Assembly: GCF_016879755.1 (NCBI RefSeq)
Contig: NZ_WOFU01000012.1
Span: 1 to 64,000 of the forward strand
Source: Bacillus sp. B15-48
Lineage (GTDB): Bacteria > Bacillota > Bacilli > Bacillales > Cytobacillaceae
DNA length: 64,000 nucleotides
Reading direction: 5' to 3'
The stretch's first letter is position 1; every line of letters starts with the position of its first letter. Positions 44,624 to 53,890 of the stretch are shown here, in pieces. Under the pieces are notes generated by a model. The model saw only the letters and a program-made list of their open reading frames with translations, ran no database searches and was not told the origin of the DNA. The position numbers were made by a program, and so were the translations under genes.

Positions 44624-46027
44624 TTAGGCAACTTGTTTTTTATTTAATAAGGTATCGATGCGATTAGCAGCTAACCTTGATGCATTATAAACTAACGTTA
44701 CTAAATCAAAGTGAACTTTTGCGCGTTTCCCTGTACGATAAGGAACATTGTTTAGTTGAAAGTACAATTTGAGATATGCATTCACTCTTTCTACAGCTGT
44801 GCGGCTTTTAAAGATTGTTTTCCAAGCCCTCGAACCTCTTGCAGGTGCAGTATATCTCCTTAGATCTGTAGTGATTTTTACTTTATAAATCTTTTGACAT
44901 ATCCCTTCGTTAGCTAAAGGGCAGTCTTTGCATTCCTTTGGCCTTGTGTATTTGAGTGTTTCGTATTTTGGATCGAAACTATCATAGCGATACGAATGCT
45001 CTCGGAAACAAGTGGGAGCGAAATGTTTATCGAACCCTTCGGGCTCAGGTTCATTACGTTTGTTATAGGCAATAACGGACTGTTGGCCCATACGGTGAAT
45101 TTGTTCATAAATCGGTTCGTAATCATAGCCTGCATCCATCGTTCCATATTTTATAGTAAGGGGGAGTTTTTCAATCCCTTTCAATAATGGAATGGCTGCT
45201 TTACCATCATTTAGGTTGCCTGAACTCATGATGGATTGAAGGATATACTGACTTTTTGTACCAACCGCAAGATGAGCTTTAAAACCATACCAGAATTCAT
45301 TTTTTCCTTCGCTGTTTTTCTTAACACCCCATTCTGGATTTTGGGGAATTTCGGTACGAAGTTGTTCCAAAGAAACGTCCAACTGCTCTTCAATTTTCTT
45401 TTCAAAAAGAGGGAGATTGGCTTCAAGTTCTGCTTGTTCAACTAGCCATTGTTCTCTTTCCTCTTTTGTTTTACGCCCACGTTTTTTTGGCTCAGTTTTT
45501 GGTTTTTCCTCTTTAGGGGGAGCTTGATCTTTGGCTTCAAAGTGTGTGGCATCAATGGATACAGTATCATCCGTAATAAAACCTTCTGTAATAGCTTGAT
45601 GTAGAATCGTTTCATTAGCTTCTTCAAGAGCAGTTGATTCACTAATGATCGTAATCATCCTTGAATAGGCTGATTACGAGGGAATACTATCAGAAACCAA
45701 AAAACCGCAATCTAAACGGAAAATCATATCATTTTTTAATCGCTTAACAAGGTCCTTGATAAATGGAATCCGTTCCGTTAATCGAGCAACAAGCGAGTAA
45801 ATCATAGCCGTATAGTTCAGTTTGACTGGTCTACCAAAACGAGACTTCTTCGTTACCACAGCGAAGATTGGCTCAATGTCAATGGCTGAAAAAATAGCTT
45901 CAAACCGATGGGTAGGTTCTAAATCGTATAATTCTTGTAGGTCAAACAGGCTTCCTTGTCGTATAATAGGCATAGGGAGTCTTCCTCCAGTCTTATTAGT
46001 TTGTGTGGTGCTTACTAAATTCGACAT
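44624..46027 (-). pseudogene. IS1182-family transposase with one in-frame stop
   Basis: The 5' part (45674-46027) encodes the N-terminal region (PIIRQGSLFDLQELYDLEPT). The 3' part (44624-45673) encodes the DDE catalytic region (VSIDATHFEAKD, YGTMDAGYDYEPIY) and the C-terminal SRTAVERVNAYLKLYF. Both are in the same frame, separated only by a TAA at 45674-45676 where IPS-stop-SAYSRM would otherwise read through. A single point mutation explains this. Likely inactive unless read through. Confidence 0.85.
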
Positions 46028-46221
46028 TTTGGGGAGGTACTCCTTTTTTTAGTGCTTAAAAGCCTTGAGCCCGTTGGGCCCATAATTATGAAATTGATTC
46101 AATTAGTAATACAAATTCATAAAGATAAAAAAAACTGCCTTAGATCGATTTAATTTAACAAAATTAGAACTTATAAATCAGGGGAGTTAGAAAAAAAGCG
46201 TAAGATGTCAAAAATAAAAAA

Positions 46222-46262
46222 TGCACAACTTTAATAAATGGAAAGAGTTGCGAATTTTTTAT
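46222..46262. terminator. Terminator between IS and the regulator gene
   Basis: GCACAACTTT and AGAGTTGCG form a hairpin with A-rich and T-rich flanks. It can end transcription of the minus-strand regulator gene at 46313. Confidence 0.65.
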
Positions 46263-46312
46263 TTAGCATTCTTTCTTTTCTGATAAAAGAATTCTATAAG
46301 AAATGACTTTTA

Positions 46313-47743
46313 TTATAAATTCATGTTGTATTTTTTTAAGCGTTCATAAAAAGAACGACGGGAAATCCCTAGCATTTTAATCGCTTTGGACTTATTGTTG
46401 TTGGAACGCATTAATGCCTCCTCAATTAATTGCACTTCTAATTTATTGATATTCTCTTGGAAGTCCAGAGATTCCAGGGGTTGTTTGTCTTCAGGCTCCA
46501 CTATTTGAACATTTTGTCGTAAATTTTCCGGTCTTAATTCTATGTAATGCTTGCTTAATTTTTCGGGAAGGTCCTTCATACCTATTTTATTAGTATCTGC
46601 AATCACAAAGGCATATTCCATTATATTAATTAATTCTCTAATATTTCCAGGGAATCGGTAATGAACGAGGAAATGGATAACTTCTTCACTGACTTGTAAC
46701 TCTTTATGATATTTCTGATTGAATATAAAAGTAAAATGGTGGATTAGTAGTTTAATATCCTCTTTTCTTTCACGTAATGGCGGGATATTCAATGTATACC
46801 CATTCATGCGATAGTATAAATCTTCACGAAATGTTTCTTCTTGGATCATCATTTCTAAATCGCGATTCGTTGCAGCAATGACTCTAACATTAAGTGGAAT
46901 TACCTCAGTACCTCCAACTCGAACAAGTTCCTTTTGCTGCAAGACTCTTAATAATTTCGCCTGTAAGTGAAAACTCATATCCCCAATTTCATCGAGAAAA
47001 ATAGTTCCGTAATTAGCAAGCTCAAACTTACCTTTTTTTCCAGAACGATTTGCTCCAGTAAATGCACCTTCCTCATAGCCAAAAAGTTCACTTTCTAGCA
47101 ATGATTCAGGAATAGCGGCGCAATTGATTGCTATAAAGGGCTTTGATTTACGATGTGACCATTGATGAATACTTTTCGCCATCACTTCTTTCCCAACACC
47201 GCTTTCACCTCTAATTAATATCGAAAGATCGGATGAAGAGAGTTTTTTTACTATAACAAGTTCTTTCGTAAGGATACTTTCTTTAGAAATTATTAGATTT
47301 TCTGATGCAAAAGGAGAGATTTTTGTTTGGTCGATATGACTTAAGATAGAGTGATCATGATTTATTGGGGAATATTGGGCTAAAATATTTTTCAATTTAA
47401 TAAATTCTTCTTTGCCTTTAAACCTTGCAATCGCTCCAACTAGCTTTCCGTTCTCTGTTAACGGTCTAGCATCGATGAAGAATTCTTTATCTTGAACGAA
47501 CTCAATTTTGGAGACATGTTGGGTTTTTGAATACAATACTTCACAAATAATAGAGTTTGGTATTAAGTCTGTTACATGCTTTCCAATCCATTCATTACGG
47601 GCAATTCCTAATTCTTTTTCAGCTATATCATTAATAAAGACAAACTTTCCGCTCTTATCAAAAATATGGACAGCCTCTAGTGTGGAATTGAATATCCTAT
47701 CAAGACTAACTCTATCAGCTAACAAGGGTATAAGAGTAGGCAA
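46313..47743 (-). CDS. Sigma-54-dependent enhancer-binding regulator (PAS-AAA+-Fis HTH)
   Basis: About 476 residues from TTG 47743, which follows AAGGAG by 10 nt; ATG 47782 has no ribosome site. A PAS domain (~15-110) is followed by an AAA+ domain with Walker A GESGVGKE, the GAFTGA loop (EEGAFTGANRSG) and GTIFLDEIGDM. The C-terminus is a Fis-type HTH (NKSKAIKMLGISRRSFYERL). It is divergent from the GntR/aldehyde dehydrogenase/monooxygenase operon, whose promoter is sigma-54 type, and is its likely activator. Confidence 0.9.
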   Translation of the reverse strand: MPTLIPLLADRVSLDRIFNSTLEAVHIFDKSGKFVFINDIAEKELGIARNEWIGKHVTDLIPNSIICEVLYSKTQHVSKIEFVQDKEFFIDARPLTENGKLVGAIARFKGKEEFIKLKNILAQYSPINHDHSILSHIDQTKISPFASENLIISKESILTKELVIVKKLSSSDLSILIRGESGVGKEVMAKSIHQWSHRKSKPFIAINCAAIPESLLESELFGYEEGAFTGANRSGKKGKFELANYGTIFLDEIGDMSFHLQAKLLRVLQQKELVRVGGTEVIPLNVRVIAATNRDLEMMIQEETFREDLYYRMNGYTLNIPPLRERKEDIKLLIHHFTFIFNQKYHKELQVSEEVIHFLVHYRFPGNIRELINIMEYAFVIADTNKIGMKDLPEKLSKHYIELRPENLRQNVQIVEPEDKQPLESLDFQENINKLEVQLIEEALMRSNNNKSKAIKMLGISRRSFYERLKKYNMNL

Positions 47744-47810
47744 TAAATTTTCACTCCTTAAAAGATCTAGTAAACAAAACATACATAATTGTCTAATAAT
47801 TGTAAATATT

Positions 47811-47857
47811 CATAATAGTGTCTACTTTTTATACACTATTATGTTTAAAAAGTAGAC
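47811..47857. promoter_or_regulatory. Two interleaved palindromes upstream of the sigma-54 promoter
   Basis: CATAATAGTG (47811-47820) with CACTATTATG (47834-47843), and GTCTACTTTTTA (47820-47831) with TAAAAAGTAGAC (47846-47857). Both pairs are perfect and overlap each other. They lie 165-210 bp before the sigma-54 promoter and just upstream of the regulator gene, a fitting place for the activator's binding sites. Confidence 0.7.
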
Positions 47858-47883
47858 AAATAAAGAGGATGGTCTTTGCTTTT

Positions 47884-47917
47884 GTATTTTAAATTCTGTC
47901 GACAGAATTTAAAATAC
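47884..47917. promoter_or_regulatory. Perfect 34-bp palindrome
   Basis: GTATTTTAAATTCTGTC is followed directly by its reverse complement. The centre CTGTCGACAG recurs at 55895 and, in part, at 48055. Probably an operator for the GntR protein or the activator. Confidence 0.75.
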
Positions 47918-48021
47918 CGAGTTGGATGGGGATAGAAAATAGGTTAAAACCCAATATCTAACACAGTTACACTCCATTTTTTGAAAAAATCTACAGAAAA
48001 AAGGAAACTAAACAATGAAGT

Positions 48022-48036
48022 TGGCACAGTATTTGC
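48022..48036 (+). promoter_or_regulatory. Sigma-54 (-24/-12) promoter of the monooxygenase operon
   Basis: TGGCAC-AGTAT-TTGC is an exact consensus match, 74 bp before the GntR start at 48110. The second such promoter in the window. Confidence 0.9.
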
Positions 48037-48054
48037 ATATTAAATAAGCGAGTA

Positions 48055-48078
48055 GTCGACAGATTACAATATGCAAAC
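48055..48078 (+). promoter_or_regulatory. GTCGACAG...ATATGCAAAC element, copy 1
   Basis: GTCGACAGATTACAATATGC followed by AAAC lies just downstream of the sigma-54 promoter. The same two blocks, in the same order with 7 bp more between them, occur at 55897-55927 upstream of the hydratase genes. The GntR protein is the natural candidate binder. Confidence 0.5.
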
Positions 48079-48109
48079 TATTCAAAGTAGAAAGGGGGGA
48101 TGGAATCCG

Positions 48110-48787
48110 ATGTATCAAGTAAAACGGGTAGACCCACTTTATGAGCAGATCTATCAGCGATTAGAACAAGATATCATTGAAGGAAATATTGGACCTGGAG
48201 AAAGATTAATTGATACGAAAATAGCAGCCGATTTAGGTGTCAGTAGAAGTCCTGTTAGGGAAGCTTTTCGAAAACTTGAGCGCGATGGTCTGCTCATAAA
48301 TAAAGAAGGGATTGTAACCGTTTTTACTCCTTCACTTCAAGATGCTGTAGAACTTTATCAAGTCCGGATTGGGCTAGAATCCGTTGCTACTTACTGGGCC
48401 ACTCATCGTATTACTAAAGAGGAACTTAAGCAACTAACTGACTATTTACGTCTAACAAAACATGCTGTCGAAGAAAAAAATATCGCTGAGATTATCGACT
48501 TGAATACAAAATTTCATGAATCGATTATCTCGTTTAGTGGAAACCAGCGTTTAAAAAATATGATGAATAACATTCGTACCCTAATTCGAATTTGCAGAAA
48601 TACTACGATCAAGCAATATAACCGTAGTGAAAGTTTTTTAGATGAACATAATGGTATTTTACAAGCAATGTGTATGAATGAACCAGAACTGGCGGCGAAG
48701 CGAATGGAACAGCATATTCATAATGACATGCTATATTTTAAAGAATCTTATCTTCTGGACCAAAAATATAAAACAATCAATAAATAG
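48110..48787 (+). CDS. GntR-family regulator (FadR/VanR type, FCD domain)
   Basis: 225 residues from ATG 48110, which follows AAAGGGGGG; the in-frame ATG 48071 has no ribosome site. Residues ~1-70 are the winged helix (IYQRLEQDIIEGNIGPGERL, then LGVSRSPVREAFRKLERDGL). Residues ~75-215 are the helical FCD ligand domain. First gene of the operon behind the sigma-54 promoter, so probably a substrate-responsive autoregulator acting together with the divergent activator. Confidence 0.88.
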   Translation: MYQVKRVDPLYEQIYQRLEQDIIEGNIGPGERLIDTKIAADLGVSRSPVREAFRKLERDGLLINKEGIVTVFTPSLQDAVELYQVRIGLESVATYWATHRITKEELKQLTDYLRLTKHAVEEKNIAEIIDLNTKFHESIISFSGNQRLKNMMNNIRTLIRICRNTTIKQYNRSESFLDEHNGILQAMCMNEPELAAKRMEQHIHNDMLYFKESYLLDQKYKTINK

Positions 48788-48803
48788 AGGAGGAATTTAG
48801 TTC

Positions 48804-50324
48804 ATGAGTACAACAACAAATAAAGTGTATGAGCTACCTTATACCGGAGTAAGGCAATACAAAATGTTTATTAATAACCAATGGGTTGAAAGCGCTTCCG
48901 GTGAAACATTAGATTCAGTAAACCCATTTACTGGGAAAGTATGGGCGCAGGCTCCTGCAGGGGATAAAGAAGATATTGATCGCGCAGTTCAAGCAGCTAA
49001 GGTGGCATTTGAAGGAGAATGGTCTACATATACAGGATCACAACGTGCAGCTTTGCTTCGCAAACTGGGCGACCTTATTGCAGAAAATGCTGAAAATCTA
49101 GCAATAAGTGAAGTAGTTGATAACGGAAAACTAATCCGTGAAATGCTTGGACAAACAAAATCACTTCCAAATTGGTGCTATTATTTTGCAGGAATGGCTG
49201 ACAAAATCCATGGTGAAAGCATTCCTGTAGATGTTCCAAATATGATTAATTATACTGTTCGCGAGCCTCTTGGGGTCATTGGTGCAATTGTACCGTGGAA
49301 CTCACCGTTGTTATTAACGCTTTGGAAATTATGTCCGGCTTTAGCTGCGGGAAACACAGTCGTTGTTAAGCCATCTGAAGTTACTCCAGCTTCATTATTA
49401 GAGTTGGCAAAGTTAATTCAAGAAGCTGGCTTCCCGCCTGGAGTCGTCAACTTTGTTACTGGATTTGGACAGACAGCTGGAGATGCCTTAGCGAAGCATC
49501 CTGATGTGCGGAAAATTGCCTTCACTGGTTCAACAACAACTGGAAAAACAATTATGAAAAACTCTGCAGATCATTTTGCACGCGTGACGTTAGAGCTTGG
49601 CGGAAAATCTCCTAATATTATTTATGATGATGCAGATCTTTCAAATGCCGTCAATGGAGTATTAGCAGGTGTATTTGCAGCTAGCGGGCAAACATGTATG
49701 GCTGGGTCACGGGTTCTTGTTCATGATGCAATCTATGATGAGTTTGCTGAAAGACTCGCCGAAAGAACAAGTCAAATCAAATTAGGAAATCCGCTGGATA
49801 TGGAATCAGAAATGGGTACGGTTGCTTTTGAGGGACAATATCAAAAAGTTCTTCGTTATATCCAAATTGCCCAAGATGAAGGGGCAAAACTCCTACACGG
49901 CGGAAAGCATCCAACAGCAGCTGAATTAAAAGATGGATTTTTCGTCGAACCAACGATTTTTGGAGATGTGACCAATGATATGCGCATTGCCCAAGAGGAA
50001 GTATTTGGTCCAGTCGTCGTATTAATCCGCTTTAAGGACGAAGAAGACGCTCTTAGAATCGCCAACGATACTGAATTTGGTTTAGCTGCTGCAGTGTGGA
50101 CGAAAGATGTTCAACGAGCTCATCGCATGGCTTCTAAAATTAATGCGGGTACAGTCTGGATTAATAACTATCGAAAGGTATCCTATTCTTCTCCATTTGG
50201 TGGCTATAAGGCTAGCGGAATCGGCCGTGAAAATGGTTATGAGGTCATGAGAGAATATACACAAGTGAAGAGTGTTTGGGTTGATACCGGAAATGTCATC
50301 ACGGATCCATTTAAAATCCTATAA
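48804..50324 (+). CDS. NAD(P)-dependent aldehyde dehydrogenase
   Basis: A 506-residue ALDH. The catalytic Glu is in TLELGGKSPNI and the catalytic Cys in ASGQTCMAGSRVLV. Cofactor and substrate signatures PWNSPLLLTLWKLCPALAAG, FTGSTTTGK and EEVFGPVV are also present. It oxidises an aldehyde to the acid. RBS GGAGGAAT, 16 bp after GntR. In this operon it probably oxidises an aldehyde released by the flavin monooxygenases. Confidence 0.92.
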   Translation: MSTTTNKVYELPYTGVRQYKMFINNQWVESASGETLDSVNPFTGKVWAQAPAGDKEDIDRAVQAAKVAFEGEWSTYTGSQRAALLRKLGDLIAENAENLAISEVVDNGKLIREMLGQTKSLPNWCYYFAGMADKIHGESIPVDVPNMINYTVREPLGVIGAIVPWNSPLLLTLWKLCPALAAGNTVVVKPSEVTPASLLELAKLIQEAGFPPGVVNFVTGFGQTAGDALAKHPDVRKIAFTGSTTTGKTIMKNSADHFARVTLELGGKSPNIIYDDADLSNAVNGVLAGVFAASGQTCMAGSRVLVHDAIYDEFAERLAERTSQIKLGNPLDMESEMGTVAFEGQYQKVLRYIQIAQDEGAKLLHGGKHPTAAELKDGFFVEPTIFGDVTNDMRIAQEEVFGPVVVLIRFKDEEDALRIANDTEFGLAAAVWTKDVQRAHRMASKINAGTVWINNYRKVSYSSPFGGYKASGIGRENGYEVMREYTQVKSVWVDTGNVITDPFKIL

Positions 50325-50480
50325 TATAAACTATTTTTATTTATTGTTCTTAATAGGTGGATTGTAACATTGCGGGATTGCTAGTGGCACCGTATTAGGT
50401 TTGCTAGTTTTCCCGTAGAAATAATGCGAAAGAATTGATCCGAGAATAGTAGATTCTTTTGATAAATGAGGAGGAAGAGC

Positions 50481-51698
50481 ATGAGTCGATTTGATGTTTT
50501 TAGAGAAGCTGGAAATCCAATGTTTAATGATAACAAACTTAAATTAGGGATCTTTGGTCCGAATGTAAACAATTCTTGTGCAATGACACTCGCAGAAACG
50601 TCGTTTAAGCCAAATTTTGAAACCAATAAAAAAATCGCAAAAATGATGGAAGCAGCAGGATATGAGTGTATTGTTCCGGTAGCGAGATGGCGTGGTTTTG
50701 GTGGCCCTAGTAACTTCAATGGTCAATGTATGGAAACCTATACATGGGCAGCTTCAATGGCGGCCGTAACTGAAAAAATTTATCTTTTCTGTACCTCCCA
50801 CTTACCGACGATTCATCCAATTGTGGCTTCAAAAATGATTTCAACGATTGACACGATCTCAAAAGGAAGAATTGGTCTGAATACGGTAAATGGCTGGTTT
50901 CCAAGGGAAATGGATATGTTTGGCGGTAAAAGGCTCGAGCATGACAAAGGCTATGAGTTTGCACAAGAATGGCTTGATGTCGTTATGAAAATGTGGTCTG
51001 AGCAGTTCTTCGATCATAAAGGTGAGTTCTTTGAGATCAAGGATGGCTGGCAGGAGCCAAAACCAAGTCAAAGTCCACGTCCCGTTCTAATCAATGCAGG
51101 ATCTTCAAAAGCTGGAATGCATTTTGCAGCCAAAAATGTTGATTTCCATTTCTCATTCATTGAATCAAATGAACAGGCAAATGAATGGACACAAACCATG
51201 AAAAAGCTGGCTTGGGAGGAGTATAAGCGGGAAATTAATACGTTTACAACTAGCTTTGTTGTTTGTCGTCCAACTGAACAAGAAGCATGGGATTATTATA
51301 ACTACTATGTTAGGGAAAAAGGTGATGACGAAGTAACGGATATTATTTGTGAACTATTTAATATCGATACAGCTTCTCAATCAGCTGATTTTAATAAAAA
51401 ATTCAGAGAAAATTTCATTGCCGGTTGGGGAGGATATGCCCTTGTCGGAACACCAGAACAAGTTGCTGAAAAACTGATCAATATTTCAAAAGCAGGTGTA
51501 TCTGGAACACTTCTTTCCTTTGTTGATTACCTACAAGAGATGCCTTATTTTAATGAAGCAGTCTTACCATTACTTGAACAGGCGGGAGTAAGAAATCCAG
51601 TTGCACAATATGAAAGCGCTAACAATAGGGAGATTCAATCACAGACAATCAGTTTGGCATCTAAGGAAGCTGCTGTAGCTGTTGAAACGATTCGCTAA
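50481..51698 (+). CDS. LLM-class flavin-dependent monooxygenase, copy 1 (RutA/SfnG-like)
   Basis: 405 residues from ATG 50481, which follows GAGGAGGAAG. A luciferase-like TIM barrel with LKLGIFGPNVNNSC at the start, PVARWRGFGGPSNFNG, METYTWAASMAAVTEKI, and ISKGRIGLNTVNGWFPREMD. This pattern is shared with RutA, dimethylsulfone and alkanesulfonate monooxygenases, which use FMNH2 from a separate reductase to open C-N or C-S bonds or oxygenate. A close paralogue is at 52257. Each copy is followed by a small thioredoxin-fold protein. No flavin reductase is in the operon. Substrate unknown. Confidence 0.88.
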   Translation: MSRFDVFREAGNPMFNDNKLKLGIFGPNVNNSCAMTLAETSFKPNFETNKKIAKMMEAAGYECIVPVARWRGFGGPSNFNGQCMETYTWAASMAAVTEKIYLFCTSHLPTIHPIVASKMISTIDTISKGRIGLNTVNGWFPREMDMFGGKRLEHDKGYEFAQEWLDVVMKMWSEQFFDHKGEFFEIKDGWQEPKPSQSPRPVLINAGSSKAGMHFAAKNVDFHFSFIESNEQANEWTQTMKKLAWEEYKREINTFTTSFVVCRPTEQEAWDYYNYYVREKGDDEVTDIICELFNIDTASQSADFNKKFRENFIAGWGGYALVGTPEQVAEKLINISKAGVSGTLLSFVDYLQEMPYFNEAVLPLLEQAGVRNPVAQYESANNREIQSQTISLASKEAAVAVETIR

Positions 51699-51789
51699 TT
51701 CGTATGAAGCTGGTTAATAATGAGCAGCCATCAGACTAGTTATATTTTTAATGGCTGTGAATGAATTCAAAATTATTGGAGGTATTGAT

Positions 51790-52203
51790 ATGGATAAATG
51801 GGTTTTATATGGAAAAACGGGAAATCCCGCTTCCGATATTGCGAAAGCGTGGCTAAAAAATAACGGAATTCCTTCCACTAATTATAGTATATTTCAAATT
51901 ACAAAAGAAGAAATTGTTCAATTGGCTGATCTATTGCCTGATGGGGCGAAGGACCTAGTCTATCCAACGACCTTTTCTTTTTCGTTGATTAATCCGCAGA
52001 AAAAGACGGAACTAGAATATATCGAGAAAATTCATAATGGAGAGTTTGCAGAAGAGGAAATTAGAAATCTACTTACGACTTATCCAGCACTTATCATTTC
52101 CCCAATCATCACAAATGGTCAAACTGTTTTAATCGGATATGACATCGAGAAATTGGTCTCTACATTCCGCTTTGTCAAAGTTAAAGATATTACAACAGCT
52201 TAA
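51790..52203 (+). CDS. Cysteine-less ArsC/Spx-fold protein, copy 1
   Basis: 137 residues from ATG 51790, which follows TTGGAGGT. The fold is recognisable from the first strand-helix (KWVLYGKTGNPASDIAKAWL), the (E/T)EEIVQLADLL helix, and the cis-Pro strand SPIITNGQTVLIGYD, all arranged as in ArsC/Spx thioredoxin-like proteins. Where ArsC has its active cysteine this protein has GNPAS, and it contains no cysteine at all. It therefore cannot act as a thiol reductase. It pairs with the monooxygenase upstream; a partner, carrier or substrate-binding role is possible. Confidence 0.75.
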   Translation: MDKWVLYGKTGNPASDIAKAWLKNNGIPSTNYSIFQITKEEIVQLADLLPDGAKDLVYPTTFSFSLINPQKKTELEYIEKIHNGEFAEEEIRNLLTTYPALIISPIITNGQTVLIGYDIEKLVSTFRFVKVKDITTA

Positions 52204-52256
52204 AAGTGCTAGTTTGAAGTTCTTTATAAAAAAATAATTCGATGGGGTTGATGAAA

Positions 52257-53426
52257 ATGAGTCGATTTGATGTGTTTAGAGAAGCTGGTAACCCAATGTT
52301 CAATGAAAATCAGCTGAAATTAGGGATTTTTGGTCCCAACGTGAGCAACTCTTGTTCAATGACATTAGCGGATACGTCATTTACGCCAGATTTCGATACG
52401 AATGTAAAGATCGCCAAAATGATGGAAGATGCTGGCTATGAGTGCATTGTGCCGGTTGCCCGCTGGCGTGGCTTTGGCGGTGCCAGTAATTTCAACGGGA
52501 ACTGTATGGAAACCTATACTTGGGCAGCGGCAATGGCTGCAGTGACAGAGAAGATCTATCTTTTTTGTACTTCCCATGTTCCAACAATGCATCCAATTGT
52601 TGCTTCCAAAATGCTTTCAACAATTGATGAAATCTCAAAAGGGCGCATCGGTTTAAACACGGTAACAGGCTGGTTCCCGAAAGAAATGGATATGTTCTCC
52701 GGAAAGAAAATGGAACACGATAAAGGCTATGAATATGCGACAGAATGGATGGAGGTCGTATTACGCTTATGGTCCGAGCAATTCTTCGATCATCAAGGCG
52801 AATTCTTCCAAGTAAAGGATGGCTGGCAAGAGCCTAAACCATCGCAAAGCCCACGACCTGTTTTAATTAGTGCGGGAACATCGAAAAAAGGGCGTGAATT
52901 CTCAGCACGATTCACAGATTTCAACTTTGGTTATATTGAATCGATGGAACATGGCAAAGAGTGGACTCAATATATGAAAAAATTGGCTTGGGATCAATAC
53001 AAAAGAGAAATTAATACATTCACCACAGGCTTCGTTGTCTGTCGTCCAACTGAAAAAGAAGCAAAAGAATTCTACAATTATTACGTCCGTGAACAGGGCG
53101 ATTGGGAAGTTGCGAACATTATTTGTGACATGTTCGGAATTGAATCATCGTCTAACTCTATTGACTTTTTAACAAAAGCAAGAGAGAACTTTATTGGTGG
53201 TTGGGGCGGCTGGCCATTAGTTGGAACTCCAGAACAAGTAGCTGAAGAGATGATCAAGCTTTCTAAGACGGGGATTTCTGGAACTCTTGTTTCTTTCTTG
53301 GATTATATGGAAGAAATGCCATACTTCAATGACAATGTTTTGCCATTATTAGAGCAAGCTGGAGTACGCAAACCAGTTCAAAAAGAATCTGTTTCTGAAG
53401 AACAAACAGATGCAGTAAGTGTTTAA
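52257..53426 (+). CDS. LLM-class flavin-dependent monooxygenase, copy 2 (RutA/SfnG-like)
   Basis: 389 residues from ATG 52257. It is highly similar to the protein at 50481 along its whole length (shared MSRFDVFREAGNPMFN, PVARWRGFGG and SEQFFDH, plus GWQEPKPSQSPRPVLI). Main differences are in the middle (residues ~215-260) and the C-terminal tail, where a different substrate could be bound. The ribosome site is weaker (GGGGTTG). It may form a homo- or hetero-oligomer with copy 1. Confidence 0.88.
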   Translation: MSRFDVFREAGNPMFNENQLKLGIFGPNVSNSCSMTLADTSFTPDFDTNVKIAKMMEDAGYECIVPVARWRGFGGASNFNGNCMETYTWAAAMAAVTEKIYLFCTSHVPTMHPIVASKMLSTIDEISKGRIGLNTVTGWFPKEMDMFSGKKMEHDKGYEYATEWMEVVLRLWSEQFFDHQGEFFQVKDGWQEPKPSQSPRPVLISAGTSKKGREFSARFTDFNFGYIESMEHGKEWTQYMKKLAWDQYKREINTFTTGFVVCRPTEKEAKEFYNYYVREQGDWEVANIICDMFGIESSSNSIDFLTKARENFIGGWGGWPLVGTPEQVAEEMIKLSKTGISGTLVSFLDYMEEMPYFNDNVLPLLEQAGVRKPVQKESVSEEQTDAVSV

Positions 53427-53476
53427 AAGAAGGCAAAAGATCAAAAAGAGCATTTATCGAAATGGAGGGAATAAGA

Positions 53477-53890
53477 ATGGATCAATGGATTTTATATGGA
53501 AAGTCTGGTAATCCATCGTCTGATATCGCAAAAGCATGGTTAAAGAATAATGGGATTCCGTTTGAAAGTCTGAGTGTTTATGACTTAACTAGAGAAGAAA
53601 TTGTTAGATTAGCGAATTTAATGCCTGGGGGAGCAAAGAATTTAGTTTATCCAGATGTCTTTTCATTTTCTATGATTAATCCGCAAAGACATACCGAAAG
53701 ACCGTATATCGAAAAAATCCATAGTGGGGAATTGTCGGAAGAAGAGATTTGTGATCTAGTCGCGGAAATGCCTTCGCTTGTCATTACACCGGTAATTACG
53801 AACCAGCAATCGATTTTGATAGGCTATGATTTAGATACTCTTGTGAGCACGTTTAGAAATGTAAAGGTAAAAGACGTGACCTCTGCTTAA
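53477..53890 (+). CDS. ArsC/Spx-fold protein without redox cysteines, copy 2
   Basis: 137 residues from ATG 53477, which follows TGGAGGG. Closely related to the protein at 51790 (QWILYGKSGNPSSDIAKAWL; TPVITNQQSILIGYD). The active-site position reads GNPSS. The single cysteine (EEICDL) is far from the usual site. Retention of the pair order after duplication suggests that each small protein works with its own monooxygenase. Confidence 0.75.
   Translation: MDQWILYGKSGNPSSDIAKAWLKNNGIPFESLSVYDLTREEIVRLANLMPGGAKNLVYPDVFSFSMINPQRHTERPYIEKIHSGELSEEEICDLVAEMPSLVITPVITNQQSILIGYDLDTLVSTFRNVKVKDVTSA

Larger units (their letters stand above)
44359..46105 (-). mobile_element. IS1182-family insertion sequence
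   Basis: A perfect 20-bp inverted repeat (TAATTGAATCAATTTCATAA at 44359-44378, complement at 46086-46105) encloses a transposase gene on the minus strand. The length of 1747 bp is normal for the family. Riboflavin kinase coding sequence breaks off at the left end and seems to resume at the right end, which supports these boundaries. Target duplication is not obvious. The element also holds a GC-rich dispersed repeat at 44458-44586. Confidence 0.8.

Noticed and set aside
44456-44647. 63-residue ORF beginning MLISVAGGAF
   Set aside because: It is the translation of the GC-rich dispersed repeat, not a gene.
50380-50410. Third sigma-54 promoter (AGTGGCACCGTATTAGGTTTGC)
   Set aside because: TGGCAC and TTTGC are present, but GG and GC are 15 bases apart instead of 10, so it cannot be read as a -24/-12 promoter.
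51790-52203. Functional arsenate reductase
   Set aside because: The fold fits, but the catalytic cysteine is absent and no ars genes are nearby.
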